The notes under the pieces: generated by a model
Told to the model about the DNA's origin: nothing
Seen by the model: only the letters and a program-made list of their open reading frames with translations
The model's database searches: none
DNA from: Neelides folsomi
Taxonomy: Eukaryota; Arthropoda; Collembola; Neelipleona; Neelidae
Assembly (NCBI GenBank): GCA_034687125.1
Contig: JAQGBZ010000065.1
Span: 172,512-236,511 of the forward strand
DNA length: 64,000 bases
Direction: 5' to 3'
Made by a program: the position numbers and the translations under genes
Part shown: piece by piece, positions 42,786-56,383 of the stretch
Numbering within the stretch: position 1 is the first letter of the stretch
Layout of the letters: the number at the start of each line of letters is the position of its first letter

Positions 42786-43495
42786 CTTCTAATTGGTCTT
42801 TGTATTGACGATCTAGAAAATTCCAAATTTAATTCAATAATCGAAAACTTCTGTTGCCAATGAACTTTCTTTTTGAAAATATCCCTTGGTTTTTAAATTC
42901 AATTTGAATTACCACTATAAATTGTTGTAACAATTATTATAAAACCTCAGTAATCGTAAAAATTACAATTTCTAGTATTGAAAATACGAAGGAATGAAAA
43001 AATGAAAAAGCGTTTTTATTCTTTTTACAACACATTTCACATATTCCTTTCTCTAACCCCTAATGATGAAAAACTATGACGATATGTATATTTTATATTT
43101 ATCGTAATATATATTATGTTACATTTAATTAAAAGTCCGGTTGACATTCTCTGCCAATTCATATCGTATTGTCCTCCAAATGTCACGGGTCGTGTCCTGT
43201 CCAAAAATCCCAATGTGCAAAATACAAATGAAATACAAATAATTTATTCGGTTTTATGATTTTCGAGGTTTATGTGACGTCATCCCACGTGGTTTACATG
43301 TTGAGTGGGAGCCTTCTTTCGACGCCATTCTAATAATAAGGGGGAATTTCAGGTCTTTCGTTTCAATTGCGCCAGCCTTCCTCCAACCCGCCACTTACTC
43401 CCGCCAACAATCCACAGTTGTTATTAATTTTAATTAAAAGCGATTCGAAAGACAACTAAGGAAAGGACGACACGTTTTGAGGAAGGGGACCCAAG
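42786..43495 (+). promoter_or_regulatory. Divergent promoter CUL1 / CTDSPL2 and non-coding exon 1
   Basis: Head-to-head promoter region. A GC-richer stretch at 43.15-43.50 kb contains CCCACGTGG (E-box core CACGTG, about 43287) and ends in ACCCAAG|GTGAGT at 43495, a strong splice donor without preceding ATG. I take it as the 5' UTR exon of the plus-strand CTDSPL2-like gene, spliced to the acceptor TTTTTTAG at 44831. Confidence 0.55.
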
Positions 43496-44831
43496 GTGAG
43501 TCATCACAGAAGCCCGTCTATAGATAATTGCGATTTATTTATTTATAATGTATGATATTTTAACATCTCATAAAACGTTAATAATTCATTATAGAGCATT
43601 TGAGATTTAATCCTTATTGGGGTTTTTAACATCGATTAGATCTTTAACACTGTTCACAATAGGATTAAATTAAAGTGCACGTTATTTTTGTATTTATCAA
43701 TGTTTATGTTCTTTATGAATGAAAATCGCCCATTCCACCTTCATAAGTATAATTTAGTTAAACAACTGATCTTTGTTATTTATTTGCTCATCATCTCATG
43801 GTTGTCGTTGAACTTTAGGAATACTAAAGAGGAAATCATTGATTTTGCCAATGTATGGATAGGAAGTTCGAATTATGGACTTTGCTACTTTAAAAAATTG
43901 CTCTACTCTATATTACAATGTTGTATGTTATAACTTTAATTATAACTTTTATTCATGATTACATGATTATGATAGCAGCAGCATATTAGACCCATTAAAT
44001 AGAAGTACATAGCTGTATAGGTATAAAGACTCCTTTAAATTGTAATTAATACTCTTACCATATAAGATTAATTTGGTATTAGTATGCATTATTCGGCTTT
44101 CATTTGAATTTGTAGCGATAGATATGAACGATGTAATGGTTTATGGTGGTTTATGGTTAGGTTGAAAAGTCAGAGGCTAAAAGGTCTTGGAATTACAAAA
44201 GCATTTAATCTTATGCATTCCATAAATTATCTAAAAAGCACACATTTTTATTAGGTCTTTCAGGCTATTTGTTTGATGCAAAAATTAAAGGTTAGAATTC
44301 AACTTTAAAGGCATTTTAGTATTAAAATAAATCAATCTAACATGTATAATAATTTTATTTTGTCCATGGATAAGCAAAAATCTAAGACAAAATGTTGATA
44401 GTTCTCCTTAACTCTTTACATGATTATTGATTATGTATCTACTTCATAATCTGCAAATGTTACAATTCATGGGTTAATCTCTTAGGACCAATCATGTATT
44501 TTTTTAGTAATCTTGTTTCAAGTTATATAAAATATTACTTTTTTGGATAAATTAAATGCATCTATAAATTCATCTACTAAACGCAGATAAAATGAAAAGT
44601 TGTCTCAAAAGCTCTGTCAGTTCATACATTGATTAATTCTACTTATTAACTTATTATGTTAATGTCTTTTTGCATAATTAACCCTGACATGAAATAATAT
44701 CTACAATATAAGATTAATATTTCTTATAATTCTATATTACAAAAACTATTCAATTACTCTCTATATATTAATTTTTGAATTTTAGATAATAAATACAAAT
44801 GATAATAACACTTAATATTTGTATTTTTTAG
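43496..44831 (+). other. First intron (5' UTR) of CTDSPL2-like gene
   Basis: 1.3 kb of AT-rich DNA between a strong GTGAGT donor and a pyrimidine-rich TAG acceptor. Open frames here (for example around 43.7-43.9 kb) show no conserved features. Confidence 0.5.
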
Positions 44832-44834
44832 GGA

Positions 44835-44891
44835 ATGCAGATTTGAGAGAAGAAAGAAGGGTTTAGAAAAATTCCAATGCCAACGTATTGA
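44835..44891 (+). promoter_or_regulatory. Two upstream ORFs in the CTDSPL2 5' leader
   Basis: After the intron, the leader has ATG CAG ATT TGA (44835-44846) and ATG CCA ACG TAT TGA (44877-44891). The second stop overlaps the main start in the sequence TGATG, sharing the A at 44891. Such a stop-start overlap permits reinitiation or leaky scanning and suggests translational control. Confidence 0.65.
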
Positions 44892-47800
44892 TGAAATTGC
44901 GAAAGCCAAAGGTGTCGAGAGTGTCTACGAGGGCATCCTCTGCCAGTCTTCGGATCCGGATCGACAAGATCTTTGTAAGGAAGGGTCGACCCTCGCCCGG
45001 ATCTCGATCTCCAAAGAGCCCAATCCAAAAGAAGGGAGTGAAGATCGGAACTCCAAGGCCTACCCTTGGAGGGATCATCACTCGTTCGAGTGCAGTCGAA
45101 GAGAGTTCGAAACGCGTCCTCCGGTCTCGTAACCTCAATGCCGCACTGTCAATCCCAGGTAAGAAGGGACGAGACATTGCGAAGAAGGTTGAGAAGCCGA
45201 AGAAAAGAGTCCAAGTTGAAAGGGCGGAATTGGATTTGGGGACCTCAAGGACTTCAATACCTTCGTTTCTACAGCCCACAAATCTCGCTAGGCCTCTTTC
45301 GGGTCAAGCGGCTCAAGAACCACAGACGGAACCGAAAGGCGAACTTGTAGGGGCTGATGAAATAATCCCCAGCCCCGAAACACGTGACACTCAAATAGAC
45401 AAACTGACAAAACTGAGTGAGAACAATGATGGCAATACAAATGAATTAGCTAATACAAATGAACCAAAATCAGCAACTACAATCTTTTCAAACCTCAGTT
45501 CCGACAATGTTCAACAATCCCCAGGCGAAATTGCGAGTACAAATTCAGTTGTGGAGAAGATTGGCGAAGTCCTCGCTAATGTACCAGAGTTCAACTACCC
45601 ATGCACCAGCAGCAGTCTATTAGGATTCAAAGACAAAGAGACGATGAAGGATGTTGCAGACATGTGTTTGGCAGCTCCAAGCTCCAGCGTCAACTTGAAC
45701 CTTTTGGAAGAATACGACACCGACGATATCCCATATGACTTGGACCTCTTTCCGGACGAGTATTGTCCTAACGGATTGTCGGCAGGATTAGCCCCTTATT
45801 TGATTGACACGTTCAAAAAGAATGACCTCCTTCCCCTTGTCCCACTGGACCAACTTAATGTGAGATCAGAACCAGTGGAACTTCCACAGACGGATTATGG
45901 CAGCCATCATCTTGACACATCAAACGTTTATACTTGGCCGGACCAAATTGATCAACAACATGGAATGAATAATGTCTTGATGGCTTCTATGAACATGTCC
46001 CATTTGAACATGAACATGGTTGAGTATAATCCAAATCAATTTGAAGGCCCACCGCTCTCAAATGTTTACTCAAAAGAAGGGTCAAGCGGTAATTGTGAGA
46101 TTGTCCCGTCAACGTCCAACCAATTCATTGCCATTCCTCCGAACGGGACAAGCCAAGGACAGATCTTCTCCAATTCCACACAATTCATAATGAATGGAAA
46201 TGGGAATGCGGAATTCATTACTTCTGTAGTCCAGCCAAATAACTGCGATGGTTCGACGTACAATTATTACAGTAAGGAAAATATTTTGAAATGTAAAAGT
46301 TATGTCATATTTATATTGAACTACGCATTAAAAATTGGGACATCAATTTTTTACTGATAAAAGATCTCGAGACAAACGCAATTGGTTTTCCAGCCATTTT
46401 ATTTGTTAAATCAACAGATAAGGATTTTATTACTTCTTTAATGATTTGAATGTGAGACTTGTGAAGGAGTCGATTGACTCATAGCAAGAGTGATTTATAT
46501 GGAAAAACTGATGTCAAATGCATGAAAGATTGAATCAATATTTAATTATTTGTTAGGCCAAGTTTGATAGAAAGATGCGTAAAGAGGAATCCTTGATGAA
46601 AAATAAACGATAAGGATTATTATTAATCTTATTTAGAGTTCATTAAATCTAACTGGGATAGGCTCAAGAGCCTCTAGAGTGCATTATCTTAAGGAATTGA
46701 ATGATTTTTCCCCCAATATGACGAATATGTTTTTTATTGAATATTCAGTTGGAGTTAGATGAATCTAGAAATTTGGATATATATGAGCTCAAGTCCTATT
46801 TAGGGCGCCTTGAGATGAAAAGCGATTAAATTAATCTCCGATACGCTCTAAAGACCGATAATCAATCATGAGCCAAGAATCTTTTGACTATGTTAAAATA
46901 GAGACGGAGTGAGAAATAGTAAAAAATGACCTTTCTTTATTTCGAAACAAGAGTGATCAACTCATTAGAAGATTTTAACTCCAAGTCGTCATAATATTTA
47001 ATACGTTTATGTCATTTATAGTTCATAACTTACTAATTATAATGTTTAAGGCGACATTGATAACATTTTGCGACATATCAGGCGAGGAACTGATAGGGAA
47101 TCTGGGCAACTTCGTATTTTGTTTAGAGAATGAAATTTTAATGGCATGATGATGATGAATATTGATCAAGTGATACCCATAATACATGGTATTATGGGTA
47201 ATAATAATATACCTAATAATAATATACCCATAATACATGGTATTATGGGTATATTATTATTAGGTTCATAGAAAGGGAATCTTTAATCTATTTTAAGTCA
47301 AAATGAAGAGCTACCAAGATGTATGAGGTTTATAATGATTAGGACAGACCACACCAAGACGGGGTTATCGAGTCACCTCACATCTTGTAAATTCCTATTT
47401 AATAACGGGGACCAAAATTTCATGATTAGTTCGCTGATTTAATTGACGCTAACAATAACTGCTGCATTGGCTCGAACCACCAGAAAACAGTTTTATGATT
47501 TAAGACAGTTCTGTTCAAACGGAATTTAATAATTAAGAGGAAGATTAATTTAAGCAAAAGGATTAAATTATTTGTCTTGGGCTTTGTATTTATCTCGAGG
47601 AGTTTTATCGTAAAATAGTTGATTGTATTGGGAAGTTGTTGAAAAGAAGGAACAATGGGGGTAATTCGTAATATGCGTGTCGTAGATGGAAACACGGAAT
47701 TTTACTATGAAGACTACTGGGAAAACTTCAACCCATATTTCTTCATCAAACACCTCCCGCCTCTTACACCTGAGATGCGACCCCGCATGCCGGTTTTACC

Positions 47801-49362
47801 GTTGAAAACAAGGAGTTCTCCGCAGATGAGTTTAGTACTGGATTTGGACGAGACGTTGGTTCATTGCAGTCTCCAAGAAATGACCGATGCTTCCTTTTCC
47901 TTTCCTGTCTTCTGTCAAGACTGCACTTACCAGGTATATTTTAACTAAGTAAAGTTTCATATAACTTTTTTTACACAAATGTAAATGAATGCAAAATTAT
48001 TCCTGTATATTTTGGGTTTTAATGGTTTTTATTTTTTAAGATAATTTTAATACGTTTTGATTTAATTACATTAAGGTATACGGACGGACGAGGCCCTTTT
48101 TCAGAGAGTTTTTGGAAAGGGTTTCTTCGATGTTTGAAGTCATTCTTTTTACTGCTTCCAAGAAAGTATACGCAAACAAGATTATGGATCTTTTGGACCC
48201 AACTAGAAAATGGATTAAGTGAGTTTTTATGAATTATTACTAATTGTAATACAAAGTACCTTTTCATTTTCCACAAGAGATTAAAGAAAAGTTTAAAAAC
48301 CTAACTAAATAATTGAGTAAAGCGACTAAAGTTTTGGTTTTAATTTCAGATATCGTTTATTTCGAGAGCATTGTCTCTGTGTGAATGGGAAGTATATTAA
48401 GGATTTAAGTATTTTAGGAAGAGACCTCTCAAAAGTAATTATCGTTGATAATTCTCCTCAGGCCTTTGGGTATCAGGTGAGGCTTATATAGTTTTCTAAA
48501 ATGGTTTTTAACAGAAATGTGCAATATAAATACTTTCATATACATATATTGCAATTAAAATAGATTTTTTTAATAAAATGATTATCTTTTTTTAGCTTGA
48601 GAATGGAATTCCCATTGAGAGTTGGTTTGTGGATGAAAATGACAAAGAACTGATCAAATTGGTTCCTTTTCTAGAAGATTTAGTCAGAATGGTAAGATCC
48701 CAAATTGATAATATTTATATAAATATTTTATATAAATGATATTAAAACATTAAATCTGATAGCTGGTATACCGTATTAACCCAAGAATTGTCCGGTACCC
48801 AAATTATGCCCTGCCCCGATTTATGTCCTGGGGTGGAACCTGCGATTTTTAATTATATCCGGGTCACTTTTTGAAATGCGCGATAAATTAAATATTTAAA
48901 TAGTGTTCTTTTTCATTTAAACTTTTAAACCTTTTTTGCCAACTTGAAGCAAACGAAACTGTTATTCATGACAATATCAGCGACTCTTCATCAGAAGAAT
49001 CTTGTTCTGACGCTTAAAATTTAATAATTTTTAATAAAAACAACAATTTTGAAATAGTCATATATTAAAATAATTTAGGATTGGACTATTTCAAAATTGT
49101 TGTTTTTATTAAAAATTATTAAATTTTAAGCGTCTGAACAAGATTCTTCTGATGAAGAGTCGCTGATAAATCCTAAATTATTTTAATTATATCCGGTACC
49201 CAATTTATATCCGGGGGTCAGAGGCAATAATTTTAAATATATGTCCCGGGACAATTCTTGGGTTAATACGGTAATATAATTACTACTTATTTATAGAACG
49301 AGGATGTACGCCCACACATCAGAGACAAATACAAACTCTTCACTTACTTACCACCGGACTAA
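44891..49362 (+). CDS. CTDSPL2: CTDSPL2-like protein phosphatase (HAD superfamily)
   Basis: Coding exons: 44891-46271, 47686-47933, 48076-48218, 48350-48476, 48596-48691 and 49297-49362; 686 residues. The C-terminal half aligns block by block with CTDSPL2: [36 protein letters not shown] (catalytic DxDxT at about 513-517), [51 protein letters not shown] and [10 protein letters not shown], ending YLPPD. It removes phosphate from Ser/Thr (RNA polymerase II CTD, SMADs). The N-terminal 460 residues (start [20 protein letters not shown]) are basic then acidic and disordered. Joining this exon to the phosphatase is supported by matching phase 1 splice sites (46271/47686) and by the MRLR-type start of vertebrate CTDSPL2, but is less certain; a short form could start at ATG 47655. 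The phosphatase part itself is near certain. Confidence 0.8.
47174..47265. repeat. Two consecutive hairpins sharing one core
   Basis: Within the large CTDSPL2 intron, 47174-47200 is an 11 bp perfect stem (TACCCATAATA/TATTATGGGTA) around CATGG. 47211-47265 is a 25 bp perfect stem around the same CATGG loop and contains the same core. AT-rich flanks with AATAATAATATAC repeats separate them. Confidence 0.8.
48771..49271. mobile_element. 501 bp pogo/Tigger-like non-autonomous element
   Basis: Inverted ends CCGTATTAACCCAAGAATTG, flanked by TA (48769-48770 and 49272-49273), place it in the Tc1/mariner-pogo group. It lies in the last CTDSPL2 intron. Inside are two 84 bp arms (48976-49059 and 49084-49167) in inverted orientation. 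Each encodes the fossil tail [14 protein letters not shown] followed by TAA, which looks like the acidic end of a pogo/Tigger transposase. The element therefore seems to be a rearranged internal-deletion derivative of a coding transposon. Confidence 0.75.
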
Positions 49363-51377
49363 TGGCTTTGCTTACAGAGGTTACAGATGAAATCAAAAGA
49401 AATCGTAAATATTACGAAGGTGCATAACAGCGTATTTTAATAATCATAGAACGTTATTATTAAATAATCGTTAATTTGTTAATTATTATACTCATAAAAT
49501 TAAAAAATTGTTATATAAGCATTAATGTATTAAACATAGTCTTAACACTTGGCTCCATTTCCAAAACATTGACGAGGGTTGGTTCTTTGAGCCCTCGACA
49601 ATTCACTATAAAATCTTAACCTCCTGTTGTTTACCAAACATCTTTTCAATCCTTTGCTACATTTAGGGCATTAATGCACCTTTGAGCAATGTACCTGTTT
49701 TTCTGCAATTTGGTGATTCTAATGAATATTAGATAAGATGATATTTAACCAAAAAAACCAACGTTTGGGAAAGATGCAAAAATATACATGTAAAGAGAGG
49801 ATTGTATAATTTAAATAATAGCCCAAATAGAAATGATCAACTTTAACGCAACTAACAAAACGCATTAAATGTGAAGGGTGCTGACAAAACTTTAGAGGAT
49901 TTTTATTGGTAAATGGTGGAGGATGGGATAAAAAGTGGAGAGGGAGGCTTTAGCACTTTAAAAGCTCAATCCTTATATATATATATAATATCATCTTAAC
50001 CTTCATGCCACATTTTGAAAGAGATTTAATTTCTCCGTATCTTCCTTTTATGCCTTTCTGTTTTATCAAGAGTTTCTTTTGAATCTCTCATTTTCTAATC
50101 TTTCATACTTTCTTATATCTACTTATATACTACAAAATATAGTTGCTTTTTAATAGCATTAATCTTTTTTATCGAATAGCTCCTATATATTTTTAATTCG
50201 TTATTTTAACGGTGTAATCGCAGTAAATGGTATAAATCGAAATTATATTTATCCATTATATAAATATGCAGTACGGTTCACTCGTTATCTCCACCCGGTA
50301 TTACTGCTATTTAGCTTTTAAATATATTAAAATAAATCATGATTTATTTGAGGGGTTTCTGCAGAAAAAAAATTTCTACTATATATTTTAAATAATATTA
50401 AAACTGCAATCAGGATCATGATTTTCGTGATATATACTTTTATTGATAAAATACAAACATGTTAAATATATAATAAACTATATTATTATAAAGTAATAGA
50501 CCTAAATTAAAATACAAAATGTGTTAGGAAAATAAAAAGTGATGTTTAGTGTATTTTAGTAATTGTTAACTTTTAGATCTTTATTGTTAGAATAGACGTT
50601 TGTAAACATTGCAAAATGATGTTAAAGTAAAATAATTTTGAAATATAAAACTTCTCTACATGTTAATTGTGAAATTTTAAAATGAGTAAAAGTGTTTAAT
50701 CATAATGCCACCCTTTCGTAGATACTTATTTCATTTAAATTAAATATATTTAATCATTTCATTATCATCAATCAGTAAATCGGGCACGTTAATCCATCAA
50801 TCTTTATTTATTTTTAAATCTTTATTTATTTTTATTATTCACGGTTAGTGTAAAAGTTTGAATCCTCCCATTAATACTGTCCTTTACTTTCTATTTTTAA
50901 GAGGGATAAAACTTTCAAATGGGCAGCATAACATCCATCTTGAAAAGGTCAAGGAAAAGGATCCCTTGAATCCTTCACTTGAAGAAGTTGAGTCCCTTCG
51001 ATAGCCCGAAGGCAATAAATTTCAAGGGGTCAGAAAATTAACAATGAAAACGTTTTGAATATATTTCATTTATGTACAGTGGTGAAGGCAAAAGGAATGA
51101 GAAAAAGGAGTAGAAGCTAAAGTTTGCCCCCTACTTTCAATTCCTGTTTCATCCTGGTTCTATTCATTCCATTACATGTGCGCTGATCGAGCGGAGGATA
51201 CAACAAGTGCACTAAGGGCCGGTTCCTCCGTCCCTCAACCCTCAAGTCCTCGCCACTTTGGGTCAAAGGAGTTAACCTGGAGGAACCACCGAACCACCTG
51301 CTCCGCGTCTCGCCTTCTTGACAATCACAACTTTTCATTTACATGATCAGGGTCCAAAAATTCCCATCATTCAACAA
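49363..51377 (+). other. Intergenic region and probable 5' UTR exon of the bZIP gene
   Basis: Very AT-rich from 49.4 to 50.85 kb, with a TA run near 49974-49988 and a direct repeat of AATCTTTATTTATTTTTA-type units at 50801-50838. From about 50.9 kb composition rises, and the stretch ends in TCAACAA|GTGAGT at 51377, a good donor. I take about 51.0-51.377 kb as an untranslated first exon of the bZIP gene. No other coding sequence seen. Confidence 0.45.
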
Positions 51378-51581
51378 GTGAGTTCGACATTCTAATGCAA
51401 CCATTTTTGGCCATATACAATATAATTTAATTACATTGGTTATATAGGAATATGGCACAAAGGAACATGGCATGTTATTTGTTATGGGAGTATTGTTTAT
51501 AGAAATGAGGGGTCAATGGAGGTCATTTTTGACATTTGGTCATTCATAATATCATAATGGTTTCCTTGTTTATTGACAGTG

Positions 51582-52589
51582 ATGCTGGAAGAAGATTCCT
51601 TGGATTATTTTCTCCTTGATTCGGAGAATTCATTAACCCTCACGCCAGCCCATCTCCGAAAGATTACTATGCACAACGACCAAAATGGCGTCTCTCCGAT
51701 AATGAACAACCAACCTAAATACAACTATGGCTACCCGACTCCGGACGAGAGGATGATTTTTAATGAAGCTGACTTGCTCGATCACTACAGCTTCTCACCT
51801 ATCGAGAGTATGTCATTGGCTTTGGCAGAGGACACAATGTATAAAACAGACATTGAGTTAATTGACAAACCTCACACTACGCCTAATCGTATTTCAATTG
51901 AAGCCATTCACCATGCTGATGGTCTTGAGACTTGCTCTATAGCCAACGCTCTGTTTGGAATTGAAGATGTTAAAGTTGAGCCGAGGGCAATCACTCCGGT
52001 TGAAGAAGTTGTTCCACCGATTACTAGAAGAGGAAGGAGAGGAAGAGGAAAGGGCCGTACAACAATTGTGAGGAAACCTCGAATGCTCAAAATCAAAAAG
52101 TACGAACAAGATCCAAGAACTGATCCGACAGTTAAAAACGCCATTGCGGCCAAGATCAACCGAACTCGAAAGAAAGAGGAACTTGAGGGGCTCAAAACGA
52201 AACTTGCAGAATCCTTGGTCAGGATCACCAAGCAAGACTTGGTAATCGACTCACTGCGAACTGATCTGACCATTTACAAAGGATTGTATGATGGCTTGAG
52301 AATCCAAAGGGATCGCTTGAGAGGATTTTCCACTCATATTGCAAGTGTGAAGGAGGTTCTTGAGGCGGTCGTGCCGGCCCTTAACAAGAAATTCAATAAC
52401 GTCACTGAAATTGAAATGGATAAAAAATTGATTGATGTTTTGAACTACCCTGGGAATTTGGAGGCGAATGGCGAAGACCTCAAACCGCCTTCGTCTTATT
52501 TCACTTTCCATTACAGCCCAATTGAGGGGAAATTGAGGTTGGATTATGATCCTGATCTCTTGGACAAAGCGGCCAATCAATCGAAATAA
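51582..52589 (+). CDS. bZIP transcription factor, CREBZF/Zhangfei-like
   Basis: One main coding exon (51580-52589); 335 residues from ATG 51582. If spliced from the donor at 51377, the last A of the 5' exon plus TG makes one extra in-frame ATG. The N-terminus is acidic (MLEEDSLDYFLLDSENSL), as in activators. IEDVKVEPR holds a VKVE SUMO consensus. TRRGRRGRGKGR is an AT-hook-like basic patch. KNAIAAKINRTRKKEELEGL is a bZIP basic region with the N-x2-AA-x2-NR pattern, followed by a heptad Leu zipper (LKTKLAESLV ... LVIDSL ... LTIYKGL). The NAIAA..NR..KK form recalls CREBZF and relatives; the exact orthologue is not certain. A conserved-looking segment follows the zipper to residue 285. Poly(A) signal near 52788. 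It is convergent with pyruvate kinase. Confidence 0.8.
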   Translation: MLEEDSLDYFLLDSENSLTLTPAHLRKITMHNDQNGVSPIMNNQPKYNYGYPTPDERMIFNEADLLDHYSFSPIESMSLALAEDTMYKTDIELIDKPHTTPNRISIEAIHHADGLETCSIANALFGIEDVKVEPRAITPVEEVVPPITRRGRRGRGKGRTTIVRKPRMLKIKKYEQDPRTDPTVKNAIAAKINRTRKKEELEGLKTKLAESLVRITKQDLVIDSLRTDLTIYKGLYDGLRIQRDRLRGFSTHIASVKEVLEAVVPALNKKFNNVTEIEMDKKLIDVLNYPGNLEANGEDLKPPSSYFTFHYSPIEGKLRLDYDPDLLDKAANQSK

Positions 52590-53386
52590 TATTCCTCTTG
52601 TTTTTAATATATGTTATATAATTTATATATATATTTTGTTAATCATCATTTATCAATCAACTGTGCTAAATTTAAGTAGACCTTCGTTTCTATATAATAA
52701 TGATAGTTTTTTACTTTATGAAATTAATTGTGCCATTTAAACTTTATGAAAAGTTGGCGTTTGGATTTTTGATAATAGAATAATAGAATAAACATTTAAT
52801 TATCACACCTTTACAATTTTTTAATATATTCGTTCGTGCTTGCATATTATGAAACTTATGATTTTGATTATTGAAAAGTTGATTTACAGATCCCATTGAT
52901 AATTATCCTCATCCATTCCATCGCTGATTGAAATACCCATCCATAATCATTTAGTCAATAAATCGATAGATTAGGGATGAATTTCATTGTTTCTTTTGAT
53001 TATGTAATTAAATAATAAATATATTAGAATTAAGTAGGAGCATGTGCATATTATAAACACCTTACATTCGCAATGATAATTAAAAAGTTAATTAACTTTG
53101 AATTTATTTAATTTATTATAAAATCAGAAAACAATTTTATTATCTATTTTATTTTGAAGATTTGGCTTGGTCGGAATTGATGGTATATTCCATAAACTAG
53201 GTAAATTAGATAGATAGTTTAAAGCTGAATCATCCTTTTCCTTTCCTTATCATCCAACTCAAAGTACTAAAATAAGGTACGAGAATGAGATATACAGATA
53301 AATACTCTTTTGACCACTAAAATATTCTGATCAAATAATGTAATTTCTCTCTACATAACATCATTGATAATTATTCATTTGCTAGT
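52590..53386. other. Convergent 3' flank region, bZIP / pyruvate kinase
   Basis: About 800 bp of AT-rich 3' UTR and spacer between two converging genes. AATAAA signals near 52788 (plus). Nothing else seen. Confidence 0.5.

Positions 53387-56383
<2,997 letters not shown>

Noticed and set aside
44891..52589. Single bZIP gene of 796 residues with the phosphatase nested in its intron
   Set aside because: Phase allows it, but a same-strand nested gene is less likely than splicing to 47686, and the bZIP exon has its own nearby donor at 51377. Kept as an alternative in findings.
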